Positions 9,699 through 20,638 of a stretch of 64,000 nt of DNA are shown here, piece by piece. Origin of the DNA: Herpetomonas samuelpessoai. Its lineage: Eukaryota; Euglenozoa; Kinetoplastea; Trypanosomatida; Trypanosomatidae. Numbering within the stretch: the first letter of the stretch is position 1; every line of letters starts with the position of its first letter. A model generated the notes under the pieces. That model saw only the letters and a program-made list of their open reading frames with translations. It had not been told where the DNA came from and did not search any database. A program made the translations under genes and the position numbers. The DNA is taken from contig JASAOC010002109.1 of assembly GCA_030849835.1 (NCBI GenBank), positions 62,001-126,000 on the forward strand, read 5' to 3'.

Positions 9699-12500
9699 TC
9701 AACCAGAAGGTGGTGACACCACAGGGGCGGCTGCATTGACGGACATGGTCGCTGCTGTGGTGGCGCTCGAAAGCAACGTCGCTGATGTTCCGGGAGGCAC
9801 GCACAGGGTGCAGGGTGGGTCGACGCTGTTAGCAACGAGGTGGGGAATGAGGTCTTGACGTGGGCTCGCCGACGCCGCGGGGCGACCACTGAAAATGAGA
9901 GAGAGGGCGTGCGTCGGAAGCAGCGGCTTCGCGACCACCATGATGACATACAAAAAATCCGAAAAGAAGCACGCGGTGGAGAAGGGCTTGGATTGCACCG
10001 TCATCTCCACCGTCGTCGACGCGGCGGAGTAGTGGCCGTTGGCGCCGTTGCCAGATGGGTGGGCACGCTGCATGGTGACAATGGGGTCCGACAGCTCGAC
10101 GCCCCCACTCAGGTGGTCGGTGAGCCGCTGCCCAAAGAGTGAGAAGACGGCCACGGGCAGGAAAGGCAGGTAGAGCATGGCATGGGCCACAGCCGCGAGG
10201 CTCTGCTGCACTACCCACACCGAGGTGCGCACCAGCGCAAAGTAGAAGTAGTAGACGGCCACCGTGGGAAAGAGAAAGACGACAATGGTGAAGATGAAGG
10301 TGCCCATCAGCATCTGGTCCACGGTGAACTCGTAAACGTCCGTGCGCTTGCGCAGGGGGTTGTATTTCTTCCCGCGGAACTGATTTGAGAGGCTCGACGT
10401 GACAGCACAAGCGAAGCGGTAGGGGAGAGACATGGCGTGGTACAGGAACCGGAGGTGCAGTGTCACGATGCCGGTGATGTCTACCACTAGTGCACAGCTG
10501 CAACTGGCGCCGAGCAAGCTGAGGGGCTTGAGGATGTCGTAGCTAGGCACGATCCAGAGATACTCGGTGCTCCCGAAGGCATCGGAGTCGCGGTGTGCGG
10601 CGAGGGACTCAGCACTGTCACCGTCCTTGCTAAGGATTGCCCCCGCCTGCGTGTTGATGTGGCGGTTGACAAGGAATAAACCACGCATCGAGAGGTCCCA
10701 GAACTTGAGGATCACCTTGGCGGTGAAGCACAGAGCTTGGTTAAGATCCTCATTCACCTTGAGACCGGCAGGCCAGCCGTCAAACCAGTCCATGTACGAC
10801 ATGTGAAGGCTATAGAGGAAGTACCGCGATAGATGCATCGCCATGGTGTACATGCGTGGACCCTGCGTGCGCAGCAGCAGCATCACGACCGTGCCGAACA
10901 GGACGTCGGTGAAGACGCGCAGGAGGTAGTTCAGCAAGCACACGGTGCGATCGGACTTGCAGGTGTGGACGCGGTGAGGCAGGGCGGGGTGGAGCCCGCA
11001 GGACTGCGTCCGGTTGTCTAACAGGGACAGCAGGTTGGCCAACTCTCGAACGCGGTGGTCTATGACCTCCGCAAGCCACGACACGCGGCGGAGTGGGGTG
11101 AGCACCTTCATGCATGTAAGACAGCACCAGATGAGTACGCTCAGAATCGTGTGCACCGTCGGAGAAGGTGATCCGTCGTGCCCACCAGCCCCGTGCACTG
11201 CTACCACAGATCGCCGCGGGCTGGTGCTCGGGGTGCTGCCGCCAAGGGGCCCACCCAGCTCCACCCCTTCACGGGGTGCTAGCCCTTGCAGGACGCACTG
11301 CACATTGTAGCCGTACTGTGACAAGCGAAGCATTGTATTCATCTCGGCGGTGTCGGTGCTGAGGGGGAAGTCTAGCCGCGGCGGCACCCCGGGCCGTGCA
11401 CGGGCCGCTAGGTTCCTTGATCCACCGCTAGTGTTGTCGTCGTAGCCGGGGTGCTGCGAGAAACTGTCGCCGTACTGGTTGGGGTCACTGAAACTCCCCA
11501 GGGCGGGCCCACCATGGATGAAAGAGAAGGACGTAATCTCCGACCCGCTGTCGGACAACTCGAGCCCCGTGTGGTGGCCGTCGTACACCCCGGACCCTTC
11601 CGCGGTGCGGGCGAGCTTGCTCGCGCTGCCTGGGGTCGACCCGGTGCCCTGCTGGTGGCGTCGATGGTGCGAGCGGCGCCGGTCCGTAATGCTGCTCGAA
11701 GGCAGAAAGGACCCGCTGATATGGGGACCCGCGTATGGGTTTGCGCCTCCCGTCAGCTGGTGCTGCAGGGACTCGCCCATGCCGGGCAGCCCGTTGGAGG
11801 GCCGTGGGGCGCTCTCCTTCTTCATCACATCGGGGAGGAGCACCCCCTCCAGACACGACTCCGCCCCTGCGACAGGGATCGGCCGCTTGCCTTGCCGGAG
11901 CTGCTGGACGCCACCAGGGCCGTAGAGCGAGACCGCGCTGAAGACCGTCGGCTTGACCGAGTAGTGCCGTAGCGGGTCGCAGCGAATGACGTGAAGCTGG
12001 CACGGCTGTACGCGGTAGCCACAACACCACACTTCCCCCAACACAGGGCCCTCCTGCAGTTCAAGCCAAATATCACTCTTGCGCATCGCACGCACGTCGG
12101 CATCGCCGGTTGGACTGCCAGCACCGCCGATCAATTCCCTTATCGCCGCCGGTGCTACGCGCGTCGTGGGGCTGGCCGCAGGAAAGTTTGCCGCGCCGGC
12201 CTCGGACACGCTCGCTGTGCTAACCGCTGCCCCCCGAACATAGCCGAGGAGCTGCAGCGACTTGTAACGTGGCACGCCCGGCGGGGTGTCGAAGGGCTCG
12301 AGCGCCTGCTTGACCTCGGCTAACTTGAGTCGGGCCTCCTCAAAGGTCATGTTCGACAGCAGTGCGGTGGCGATAACGGAGAGGCCGACGGGGTTCCAGC
12401 CGATAATCCAGGCCCCGCTGCCGGCGCTCGGTGGCAGCGCGCCGCCACGTTCACGCAGTTCGGGCCACACCAGCGTGCAAATGTCTGACAGCTCTGTCAT
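9699..12500 (-). CDS. GPI1: GPI1/PIG-Q, subunit of GPI-GlcNAc transferase
   Basis: A 933-residue multi-spanning ER membrane protein matching the Gpi1 family. Gpi1/PIG-Q is part of the complex that adds GlcNAc to phosphatidylinositol, the first step of GPI anchor synthesis, which is essential for the trypanosomatid surface coat. The family hallmark GKKYNPLRKRTDVYEF, then DQMLMGTFIFT, lies at about 709-736. Hydrophobic segments occur from about 455 to 880, for example ILSVLIWCCLTCMKVL, VFTDVLFGTVVMLLL, VDQMLMGTFIFTIVVFLF and a final YLPFLPVAVFSLF. The first 450 residues contain a conserved-looking N-terminal part and a long Ser/Gly-rich loop, so the protein is longer than yeast and human versions. 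The frame runs open 24 codons upstream to a GTG. The first ATG (MTELSDICTLVWPE) at 12500 was chosen. Confidence 0.93.
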   Translation of the reverse strand: MTELSDICTLVWPELRERGGALPPSAGSGAWIIGWNPVGLSVIATALLSNMTFEEARLKLAEVKQALEPFDTPPGVPRYKSLQLLGYVRGAAVSTASVSEAGAANFPAASPTTRVAPAAIRELIGGAGSPTGDADVRAMRKSDIWLELQEGPVLGEVWCCGYRVQPCQLHVIRCDPLRHYSVKPTVFSAVSLYGPGGVQQLRQGKRPIPVAGAESCLEGVLLPDVMKKESAPRPSNGLPGMGESLQHQLTGGANPYAGPHISGSFLPSSSITDRRRSHHRRHQQGTGSTPGSASKLARTAEGSGVYDGHHTGLELSDSGSEITSFSFIHGGPALGSFSDPNQYGDSFSQHPGYDDNTSGGSRNLAARARPGVPPRLDFPLSTDTAEMNTMLRLSQYGYNVQCVLQGLAPREGVELGGPLGGSTPSTSPRRSVVAVHGAGGHDGSPSPTVHTILSVLIWCCLTCMKVLTPLRRVSWLAEVIDHRVRELANLLSLLDNRTQSCGLHPALPHRVHTCKSDRTVCLLNYLLRVFTDVLFGTVVMLLLRTQGPRMYTMAMHLSRYFLYSLHMSYMDWFDGWPAGLKVNEDLNQALCFTAKVILKFWDLSMRGLFLVNRHINTQAGAILSKDGDSAESLAAHRDSDAFGSTEYLWIVPSYDILKPLSLLGASCSCALVVDITGIVTLHLRFLYHAMSLPYRFACAVTSSLSNQFRGKKYNPLRKRTDVYEFTVDQMLMGTFIFTIVVFLFPTVAVYYFYFALVRTSVWVVQQSLAAVAHAMLYLPFLPVAVFSLFGQRLTDHLSGGVELSDPIVTMQRAHPSGNGANGHYSAASTTVEMTVQSKPFSTACFFSDFLYVIMVVAKPLLPTHALSLIFSGRPAASASPRQDLIPHLVANSVDPPCTLCVPPGTSATLLSSATTAATMSVNAAAPVVSPPSG

Positions 12501-12569
12501 GGCAACGTCGTTACCAATGAAGCGAAACTCCTTTTGGAAAAGAGAACAACGACGAGGAAACAAGAGAGA
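12501..12569 (-). promoter_or_regulatory. Predicted trans-splice signal of the GPI1 gene
   Basis: A pyrimidine-rich stretch on the minus strand (12569-12536) is followed by AG at 12532-12531, giving a 5' UTR of about 30 bases. This supports the ATG at 12500 as the start. Confidence 0.45.
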
Positions 12570-13148
12570 CACAATTAGGCGATTTGCGTTCTTTTTTTTT
12601 AAATTCTTGTTGAAGGCAAGTCAGAGGAAACGTACTCACTGCCAGGTAAATGACGCGAGGGAAGCTGTACTACTACTACTGAGCGTTAATGCGACCAATC
12701 GAGGAAAGTCTAGGGGTGGTGTTGCTTCGCACCTAGACGGCTGGGGCGTTCAAAATACCAACAACAACAACAACAGCAATAACAGCATTTGCGTGACGGT
12801 GTTATGGAATCATAGAGGAAACGGTCACGTGGGTGTTGTTGACGGCGCCGCTATGGGTCTGCCGAAAGAATCGCTCAGCGACACCAAAAAGAAAGAGGGC
12901 GTCTGTCCCTGGCAAACGCTCGTTTAGATAGACCCGCATTTTGGGCCGATGTGAGGTGCGAGGTGACTTTCCTTCTCTGTTTTTTATTTATTTTGTTTTT
13001 AAATGGAGGTGTGTTAAGCTGGAAAGTGGAGATATTTGCTGCAGGATGTTACACCACCTGACATCACATCACAAACGCACAAAACATGTTCCTTTTGTTG
13101 GCAGGGAACGTTGAGACAGAGAAGTGGTAATACATACAACCGGTTGAC
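12501..13148. other. Intergenic between the coiled-coil gene and GPI1
   Basis: No gene seen. It contains an AAC/AAT trinucleotide stretch at 12758-12786 and a T-rich stretch at 12979-13000 on the plus strand. Confidence 0.55.
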
Positions 13149-16100
13149 TTATGCCTCGTCTTCCTCACCAAAGCCAAACCCAGAGTAAAAGGGGTCCTCC
13201 TCCTTCACAGGGAGAGGAAGGGATGAAGGGTGGAGAACTGGTGTTAGGGAGTGGGCGGGTTGCGGCTCGGGTTCTCGCTCCTCCATTGCGGGAGGGTCGA
13301 CGCCTTCGTTCAGGGCCTCTCCAGATGCTGGTAGCTCTGCCGGCTCTTCCTCCGGTCCGTTGTCGCCGGCTTCTGGCATGCCATCGTGCTGCCCCAGGAG
13401 CGATGCATTTTCACCAACCCGATCTGCCCGGAGTGAGGCCTCCTCTTGTTGCTCGCTTGCACTTTCCGCTGCAACGGCCGCTTCCTCCTCGGCTGACGCA
13501 CCTTGTTCACCGGTATCATGAATCTCGTGTGGTGATGCTTCCGACGTAAGAGGGTCGGGCTCCTCAGCGGGTGCACCTTCGATCGTAGCCGAGCAGCCGC
13601 TTGGCAGGTCCACAGAAGTTTCCTGGGCTTCTTGTGTGTCGTCGTTACCGATGTCGTGATCCTGAATGCTATCTTGAGGCACCCCTTCGTCCTGCTCTTC
13701 TGTTTCTGGTTGTACGTTGTCATGCTCGGGAGCGACGTCAACGTCTTCTTGTTCGTCTTTCTTCTCTCCATCACTTGGCAAGGTGGGTTCAGGGATGCCA
13801 TTCGCGCTGAAGTGAGAGGCGGGGTCTTCTTCATGTGTTTCCTGAGCCTCTTCCTCCTCCTCCTCCTCGGGTGGTGCTTCTATGTCTGGAGCCACCGAGC
13901 TGTCTTGTGCCAGGGTAGGGTGACGTTCGCCAGGAGAAGACTCGCCGCTTCCCATGGCCTCACCTTCTTCTTGCAGCGCTCCAGGGTCCTCAAAGACATC
14001 ACGGCTATCTTCATTTTCACGTGCGTTTGATTCCTGAGAAACCGCTCGTGCTTCTTCTTCTTCTTCTTCTTCATTGCAGATGTCTTGCATCTCCTCGGGG
14101 GCCTCTTGGTGATTTTCTCGCTGCTGTTCCCGCGTCAGATCCGCTTCCTCCTCCTCCTCGAGGGTCGCGTCTTCCAAGTCGTTTGGTTGGTCGCCTCCCT
14201 CGCCGCTGCGGTGCCCATCCTGCAACAACGCCTCCTCTTGCGCTTCACTCTCCTGCCCTTGGACATCCTCCTCCGGGCCGCCTCCCTCCACGTCTTCCTG
14301 TGCGCGCAGCTGACGTTCCACCTCCTCCTGCTCCTCTCGCTGGCGCTGCTCTAGCAGCTGCCGCTCTGCCTCTGCCGCTTCCTTGGCAAGGTCACTCTCT
14401 GCTTTTTTTGTGGCGTACGTCTCCTGGAGCTGCTGTAACGTGCTTGTGAGGGCGGCAATGCGTTCCCGCAGTGGGGGTAGCTTCTCTTCCTCCAGACCCT
14501 TCAGCTCCACGTTGACGGCAACGGCTTGTTGCTTCTCGTCGTTTGACTGCTTGAAGCGCTTCCCGGCTTCCAGTGTGCGCTGCAGCAATGCCTTCTTCTT
14601 CTCTTGTGAAGTCGCCAGTAGCTGTGGAACAGCCTCCACGTCAAATTGACCGTACCAGTCAAGCTCCTCGCGGACCGCACGACAGGAGGCCTGTGCCTTG
14701 GCCCAGCGAGGCGTTGCGGCGGCGAATTTCTCCTCTAGCATGCTAGCGAACTCTTCTTCTATTTCATGGTTGTCACATGGCAGGAGGGGAATAGGCGCGG
14801 CGAGGACGTCCTCATCATCGTCGTCTGCTTTGATAGGAAAGATGGGGTCCTCCAGCTCCGCTGCGATTTCCGCCAATGGCGTCGCAAGAGAAGACATGTC
14901 GGAGGACGGTGAGGCGTTCGTCAAGTCACGAAGATCTTTTAGGGCCACCATACGTGCGAGGAACGCCGCGTGCGTTCGGTTGACTTGCTCCTGCTCGGCC
15001 CACGTGCGAGACACCAAGCTCAGGTGCTGATTGACCTTTTCCAGGAGTGCGTCGGTCTGCTCGTGGAAGATCCCTAGGATGTGTTTTTCAATCGCCGACA
15101 AGGAGGTGTCAAGGGTGGGTTCTGCACCTTCCTCACCATCCTCTCCTGCGTCCGCGGTACTGCTCGCATTGGGGAATCCGAGTTTCATGAGAAGGAGGCT
15201 CGCGAGCTGTGAGGCTTTGTCTGGCTCTGAGGCGAATTCGGCGATATGGGAGACACTCTGAATTTCCTGCGAGAGGCGCGCGTTTGCAGCGACAAGGGTC
15301 GCCATCTGAACGTGGTGGGAGGCCATTTTCTCTTCCCGTTCCATCACGCGCATCCGTAATGAGCCCTCCGAATCACCAGATACAAGTTCCTCCGACTGCT
15401 CCTCCGCCCTGTCCTTGTCCTCGCTCGTCGAAGGCGTTTCGGAAGCGGTATGAGGTGTGCTGTCTTGCAGCATTTTCGCCATCACGTCTCGCAACTTCGC
15501 GTGGGCGTTGGCCATGAGCTGCCGGGTGAGAAGGACGTCGGCAGTGCTCGCATTGTTGGCCTTCTTCGACGTTTCGGAAGGCTCTCTGTGCGTTTCGGCA
15601 TCCAAGATAAGGTCGAAGCGATGACCAATGAGCCCTCGTTGCCCGTAGGCCCCTGTGCGAGCCTCTTTGCGCAGAAACATCACCTCGCGTACAAGGGCCT
15701 CGCGCAGCGCTGTGAGACGGGACACCTCCTTGTCTACCTCCGCCTTGCGGGTATACGGGATGCTATCGGGGGATGCGCCAGATTTGCCTGCGGCGGTCGG
15801 CGACACACGCGAAAGCACGAGCGTTGCCAGGGCGGACTGCAAGGATTGAAGCCGCTTGCGCAGCACCGCATTCAGCCTCGCCACGTGTGCCTCACGCATG
15901 GCGGCGGCGGAGCTGAGGTGGTCCATGTACCCATTGTACGTCGCTTGGGCGGCCATGAGGCCCCACTCCTCTGCGGTCAGTAATGCCTGCTCGCGCTGCG
16001 CCACCGTCTGCTCCGTGCAGGCAGCAAGGTAGCCGCGGTATCGCTGGAGCTGGTGACTGTGCCGGGAGAGGTGACCCAGTCCGATTAAGAGGCGCTTCAC

Positions 16101-17285
16101 GGCGTCGCGCTTTTCTGGGCGTTGAACCAGCGGGAGCGCTTGCAAGAGGTGCTTCAAGACGGCCGCGGACTCGGCCATCTCCTGAGCGGCGTTCGACGGC
16201 AGCGCCTCGTTGGTGGGCGCGGTGCGGAGGAAGTCTGCAAACGATGGAAGGGACGGTGCCCCCACGGGTGCCGCACCGCTTCCGTAGAGCTGCGCCTCAA
16301 GCGCGGTGCGCGTCTTCATGACGGCGGTCGCCTCACTCGTGGCCGCTGCGTTGCCGGAGGAGGCCAGGAGTGTGCGCAGGGCGTTGACGCGGCGCTCCAG
16401 CCGACGCAGCCGTGCGTTTGCGCGTGCGACGCGATGCACCGCTGCCGCCACCTGTGGGTCTCGCCCAATGGCCGCTTTGGCCTTGGATAGGGTGAGCGGC
16501 AGAAGATGGGCGTCCGACCCTGCCGTCGTTTGCCCTGATGCGTGCTGCGCCTCTGCGGCGGCCGTCTCGGCCGCCTCAAGGATATCCTGCTGTGCGCGGA
16601 TGTAGCGCCGGAGGGTGTCGGCCTGGGCAACGGCCATGCGCAACTCAAAGGAGTAGCGTTCGTTGGCGGTGCGGTCCGTCGCCTCTAGCTCAGAGAGGCG
16701 GAGGGTGACCCCATGTAGCGTCTCACTGTCGTCCTCCTCATCTTCTCCACCTTCTTCGTCTTCGTCGCCGTCTCTATTCTCGCCGCCATCCTCTCCTATG
16801 TTGTCTGGAACGTGCACAGGGTCTGAGTCACCAGCGTTCTCTTCCTGGGCTCCAGTAGTTGCACCCTCTTCGGGTTCAGCACTTGCGTTTTGGGCAACAT
16901 CATCGCAGCCGTTCTCTTCTGCTTCTTCGTCCCCTTCTTGTTCTTGGTCTTCACGGTTGGTCTCGTCAGCCTCGCCTGCGTCGTCGTCGAAGGCGTACCC
17001 GCTACGTGGTGGAGGTGAGGGACCCGTTTCATCTTCCCCCTTAGACTCCGGGGCTGTGATTGTTCCTGGTGGTTCTGAGTAGGCGTGCTGTGCACCCGTG
17101 GTGGTTACTATGTCGTCCTCATCGTCGCGGGGCCGCTTCAGTCCGGAAGAGACTTCGGGGATGGCCTCCGCGGGGCGAACCGGATCCTGTGGTTGTAGGA
17201 CGTCACGCTGACCGCTCTCGTCTGCCTCCTCGTCATCCTCGGCGAATGGGTTTGCCTGATCGCTGCTATAGAAGGACCACGACAT
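13149..17285 (-). CDS. Large acidic coiled-coil protein, function unknown
   Basis: A 1378-residue protein I do not recognise. Residues 1-195 are acidic and disordered, with an NPF tripeptide near residue 13 and a basic KRPR patch near 49. Residues about 200-1000 have the heptad-like, Ala/Leu/Glu/Gln/Arg-rich composition of long coiled coils (for example RRLERRVNALRTLLA, and LEEEKLPPLRERIAALTS near 925). The last 370 residues are very Glu-rich, with several runs of five to seven Glu. The protein ends DPFYSGFGFGEEDEA, which echoes its own start (SFYSSDQANPFAEDDEE). It has no signal peptide or membrane segment. A structural or scaffold role is the natural guess, but nothing in the sequence proves it. 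The open frame continues nine codons upstream through a 12-base C run; the ATG at 17285 is the first. Confidence 0.8.
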   Translation of the reverse strand: MSWSFYSSDQANPFAEDDEEADESGQRDVLQPQDPVRPAEAIPEVSSGLKRPRDDEDDIVTTTGAQHAYSEPPGTITAPESKGEDETGPSPPPRSGYAFDDDAGEADETNREDQEQEGDEEAEENGCDDVAQNASAEPEEGATTGAQEENAGDSDPVHVPDNIGEDGGENRDGDEDEEGGEDEEDDSETLHGVTLRLSELEATDRTANERYSFELRMAVAQADTLRRYIRAQQDILEAAETAAAEAQHASGQTTAGSDAHLLPLTLSKAKAAIGRDPQVAAAVHRVARANARLRRLERRVNALRTLLASSGNAAATSEATAVMKTRTALEAQLYGSGAAPVGAPSLPSFADFLRTAPTNEALPSNAAQEMAESAAVLKHLLQALPLVQRPEKRDAVKRLLIGLGHLSRHSHQLQRYRGYLAACTEQTVAQREQALLTAEEWGLMAAQATYNGYMDHLSSAAAMREAHVARLNAVLRKRLQSLQSALATLVLSRVSPTAAGKSGASPDSIPYTRKAEVDKEVSRLTALREALVREVMFLRKEARTGAYGQRGLIGHRFDLILDAETHREPSETSKKANNASTADVLLTRQLMANAHAKLRDVMAKMLQDSTPHTASETPSTSEDKDRAEEQSEELVSGDSEGSLRMRVMEREEKMASHHVQMATLVAANARLSQEIQSVSHIAEFASEPDKASQLASLLLMKLGFPNASSTADAGEDGEEGAEPTLDTSLSAIEKHILGIFHEQTDALLEKVNQHLSLVSRTWAEQEQVNRTHAAFLARMVALKDLRDLTNASPSSDMSSLATPLAEIAAELEDPIFPIKADDDDEDVLAAPIPLLPCDNHEIEEEFASMLEEKFAAATPRWAKAQASCRAVREELDWYGQFDVEAVPQLLATSQEKKKALLQRTLEAGKRFKQSNDEKQQAVAVNVELKGLEEEKLPPLRERIAALTSTLQQLQETYATKKAESDLAKEAAEAERQLLEQRQREEQEEVERQLRAQEDVEGGGPEEDVQGQESEAQEEALLQDGHRSGEGGDQPNDLEDATLEEEEEADLTREQQRENHQEAPEEMQDICNEEEEEEEARAVSQESNARENEDSRDVFEDPGALQEEGEAMGSGESSPGERHPTLAQDSSVAPDIEAPPEEEEEEEAQETHEEDPASHFSANGIPEPTLPSDGEKKDEQEDVDVAPEHDNVQPETEEQDEGVPQDSIQDHDIGNDDTQEAQETSVDLPSGCSATIEGAPAEEPDPLTSEASPHEIHDTGEQGASAEEEAAVAAESASEQQEEASLRADRVGENASLLGQHDGMPEAGDNGPEEEPAELPASGEALNEGVDPPAMEEREPEPQPAHSLTPVLHPSSLPLPVKEEDPFYSGFGFGEEDEA

Positions 17286-20200
17286 GAATGGGGGGGGGGG
17301 GAAGGGCGCCACGGAATAAATGTTGGCTCCTTGGCCTTGTTGTCTGCTCGGAGCGAGGTAAAGACAAACGATGTTCTAGGGCGATTATCTATTGGTGAAT
17401 ACGCAAGCCGACGCACGGCTTTGGGAGGGAAAGGGATAGGGATGCCTCGTGCACACAAGCTCCGTGGAAGTACTTCACGTGAAACGAAAAGCTGCCCACG
17501 TGCACTGAACGCTAAAAAAATTATATTTCTTGAAGTCGAGCTCGTCAATCCACGATGGATTCGGAGGCACCTACGTTCGTGCATCAAGAGAGGAGAGATG
17601 TGGGTGTAAGAGAGGAAACGCACGATGTGCGCAGAGGCATGGGTCCAGCGACTGTGCGCGGAGTAGTTGGTCACTTTGAAAGAGCCGTTTTACGAGGTGC
17701 ATCTGCTTACCACACCATTCCGTGACTCCCCACGTGCGTTGTTTCTGAGGGGTGGGGGAGGGGGACGCGAGAAAGCACATGTACTGTGAGTGCTCGAGGA
17801 GACAGTATTTTGCTTTCGTAGACACGGTGCTTTTGCGTGAGGAGAGTGGCCGACGCGAAATGCGAAGGCGACGAGCCTTCGCACACTCTTACTGGATCGG
17901 TTTCTCCCACCCTGTTTTTTTTTCTTCTTCCAAGTCATGTAGTTTCAGTTCCTCGTATTGAGCAGGTTGCACTGCGATCGTTGCAGGTGTATGAAGAATT
18001 AAACGTTCTACGTTCGATGAAACAGAAACACATACTTATTCGCGTTCCTAGACGCAGAAACGTGAACAAAGGATATTGTTACAAGAGAGTCGTGTAAATT
18101 TCAATGAATACAGATATAGCCCATTCTTCTGTTTGCAGTCTTTCGAAAAATAAATAAATCAATATTATATTAGTCCAGGATAGGGTGTGGAATGAGCGAG
18201 GATAAACGAGACGAACGGTTACACAGCAAGGGGAGATGTTTTAAAAACAAAAGTGAGCAGTATCCATAGAAAAGCCAAAGGAGTACATTTAGGTTTTGAG
18301 GGAAGTCCGCCAAGACAGTGACGTCGCACCTGCAGCAGAAAGAGAGAGGGGTGGGGGAAGGAAGGAAGGAAGGGAGCACGCGTCTTCTTTAGTGAGCGGA
18401 ATGCCAAAGGATGTACACAGCTTCGTGCTACTCCGCTGCACGGAAAGAAGGCGCACAGCTGCGCACACAGCGCGAGGGAGACGATGAATAAGGAGGAGAG
18501 GGAGAAAGACGTCTTTCTCTAAGACAGAGACATAACGCACTCGCAAACTCACCAAAAAAGAATGAAAAACGAGCAGCTGTTCACCCGAGAATCAAGCGCA
18601 CGAGGCGGAAACGCTGGGGAGGGAATGTTTGTGTGAACACAGCCTGAATGCTTATACTTCTGTCTGCTGGCATTACGCCATTGCTACCTCTCACGATTTG
18701 GTAGTGACAAATATTTACAACTTTTGGAAGTTCTTCATTCTTCATGTTCAACAGCACATTGACTTTCAGGTCTATCCAAAATCACTCTTGTGATGCCTGA
18801 CCAGTATCTTGGATGTGCATCCAAGTGTGGAAAGAAAGGAGCGAGGGAAGAGCTTCTCCCATGGCTAGTTGTTTTGCGAAGTTTGGGTCCCCACGGAAGA
18901 GTGTGCGTGCCCTACGCATGAAAGAGGATCGCGGAAACCTCAAGGAAATCACCCAGGTGAAGACAATAAAGTGGAAAAAACAGGGAAGCACCACGGAGTT
19001 ATAACGGGCAAGGAAAAATGGGGAAACACACGCATGATCACTGAACATTTAAAAAAAAAAAGAAGAAGAGAAAGATAGTAGTAGGGGCCTCAAGATGGAG
19101 CCAGAAAGCGAGAAAAAAAAAGAGACTTTTAAATATAGTGAAGAATCGCTGAAATGAATGGAGAATCCATCAAAGAAAAGGTAAAGGTGAAAAAAAGGAA
19201 GGAGGAGAAGAATGTAAAGTGTTCCCGCAAATGAACGACCGTGTGGCCCGACGACACCGCTTGTGGTTGATGTAGAGGTGGTGATGGCACTCATTTCTCT
19301 CATCCTTGTCGTGCCGAAAAGCCACAGTTTTTTTTTTTTGTTCCTTTTGAAAGAAAGGAGATTAAATATAAAAGCAGGACTCAACGGAAGAAAGAAAATG
19401 GGTCGACAAGGACGACTCCTGAAACAATCCTTGTCCGACCGAAAGGAGAGCAGTGCACGCTTTGCAACCTGCGTATGCCACTACGTCATTTCAACGGTTC
19501 CAACGAAAATCCTTGTTGTTCTCTCATTCGTTCAAAATCTCTGTCGTTTTTGAAGAGCCTGGCCACCGAGGTGGGCTTCACCTTCCTTATCGTCGTGCCG
19601 CACATCTCTAGACGCCTTCGGTTGAGACACAATGAGCACACGCGTTTTGTCGCTGTTCCGATCCGTCATGACATGTGAAACGATTTTTCCTTTTCCTCCT
19701 TTGCTTTCAGAGTTTCATGTCTTCTATGCTGGTGAGAGGACGTACGCGTTTATCGTACCTAAAGGTTTGAATGCTATTATGAAGAGCACTGCAAGTTTTT
19801 GTAAGTTGCACAGTGCTCTGCATCAGTGTTCCAACGTTCTTTGATGCGTGACACCTAAGTGAAGGGAAAGAAAAGCCGAAGTTACAGGAAAGTAAAAAAA
19901 AGAAAAGAAAAAAAAAGGTCGATGCAGAGGGGAAACATGAACGAACAGAGCCAATGAAAGGGAGTTCAAAAGCGATGATATTGAGAGGAAATGGAAAGGA
20001 ATAAGAAGGAGGTTGTTTGGAGGAAGGACCAACAGAGCCGGAAGGAAAGGAGGCTGCGTGAAAGGTGAAGAGATAGGAACGAGGGACAACGTCATGGATG
20101 AAAAAGCAAACTAGAGGGGAGAACATTTTAAATTTTTAATTATTTCTTTTGTGTAGCAAGGAGAAGCAATATAGGAGCATAAAGTGAAAAAAAGCCGCAC

Positions 20201-20638
20201 ACACTCACCCACCCAACAACAACAACAACAAAAGAAAAAAAAAACACAGTTGAAAGAAAAGGCTGGTTGACGGCGCGGAGTGGGAATGAGATAGCGATGC
20301 TGGGATGGTGAGGTAATGAGGTGGGGAGGTGGAGGAAGGGAGACAAAAAAAAAAAGGAAACGTCTTCTGAAATGCTTTTTTTGTCTTTTGCAGAACGATG
20401 TCTTTGATCTGCAGGACTCCAGTGAGGTAAGGGGCGCGAGATGTATAGCGGCTGCGGCGACAACAACGTTTCACGTCTATACAATGAACATGAGACTGAG
20501 AAGACAGTGATTCACGTTGCCGGTTGCTCACCGGACGTTCCATAGTTCCACGAATAATTGGTTCTGGCGCTCTTTTATCAGACATGTAGCGCTGCGTGAC
20601 CGTGTTGCCTTCCTGACGGTCTTCGAGAGCCGTGGCAC
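17286..20638. other. 3.35-kb gene-free region
   Basis: The longest gap in the window. Open frames on both strands are short, low in complexity and rich in Phe/Ser/Lys, as expected from homopurine and homopyrimidine DNA. It holds a G12 run at 17290-17301, an AT-rich stretch at 18137-18173, many purine-rich tracts, and CAA repeats near 20216-20231. It probably holds a long 3' UTR for the RVxF gene and the 5' leader of the coiled-coil gene. No RNA gene or mobile element was recognised. Confidence 0.55.
17290..17301. repeat. G12 homopolymer (C12 in the transcript)
   Basis: Twelve consecutive G on the plus strand, ending four bases upstream of the coiled-coil gene's ATG as read on the minus strand. 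The length may vary between reads. Confidence 0.9.

Noticed and set aside
17138-17674. Minus-strand open frame of 178 codons at the 5' side of the coiled-coil gene
   Set aside because: Overlaps the real gene in another frame and has no domain.
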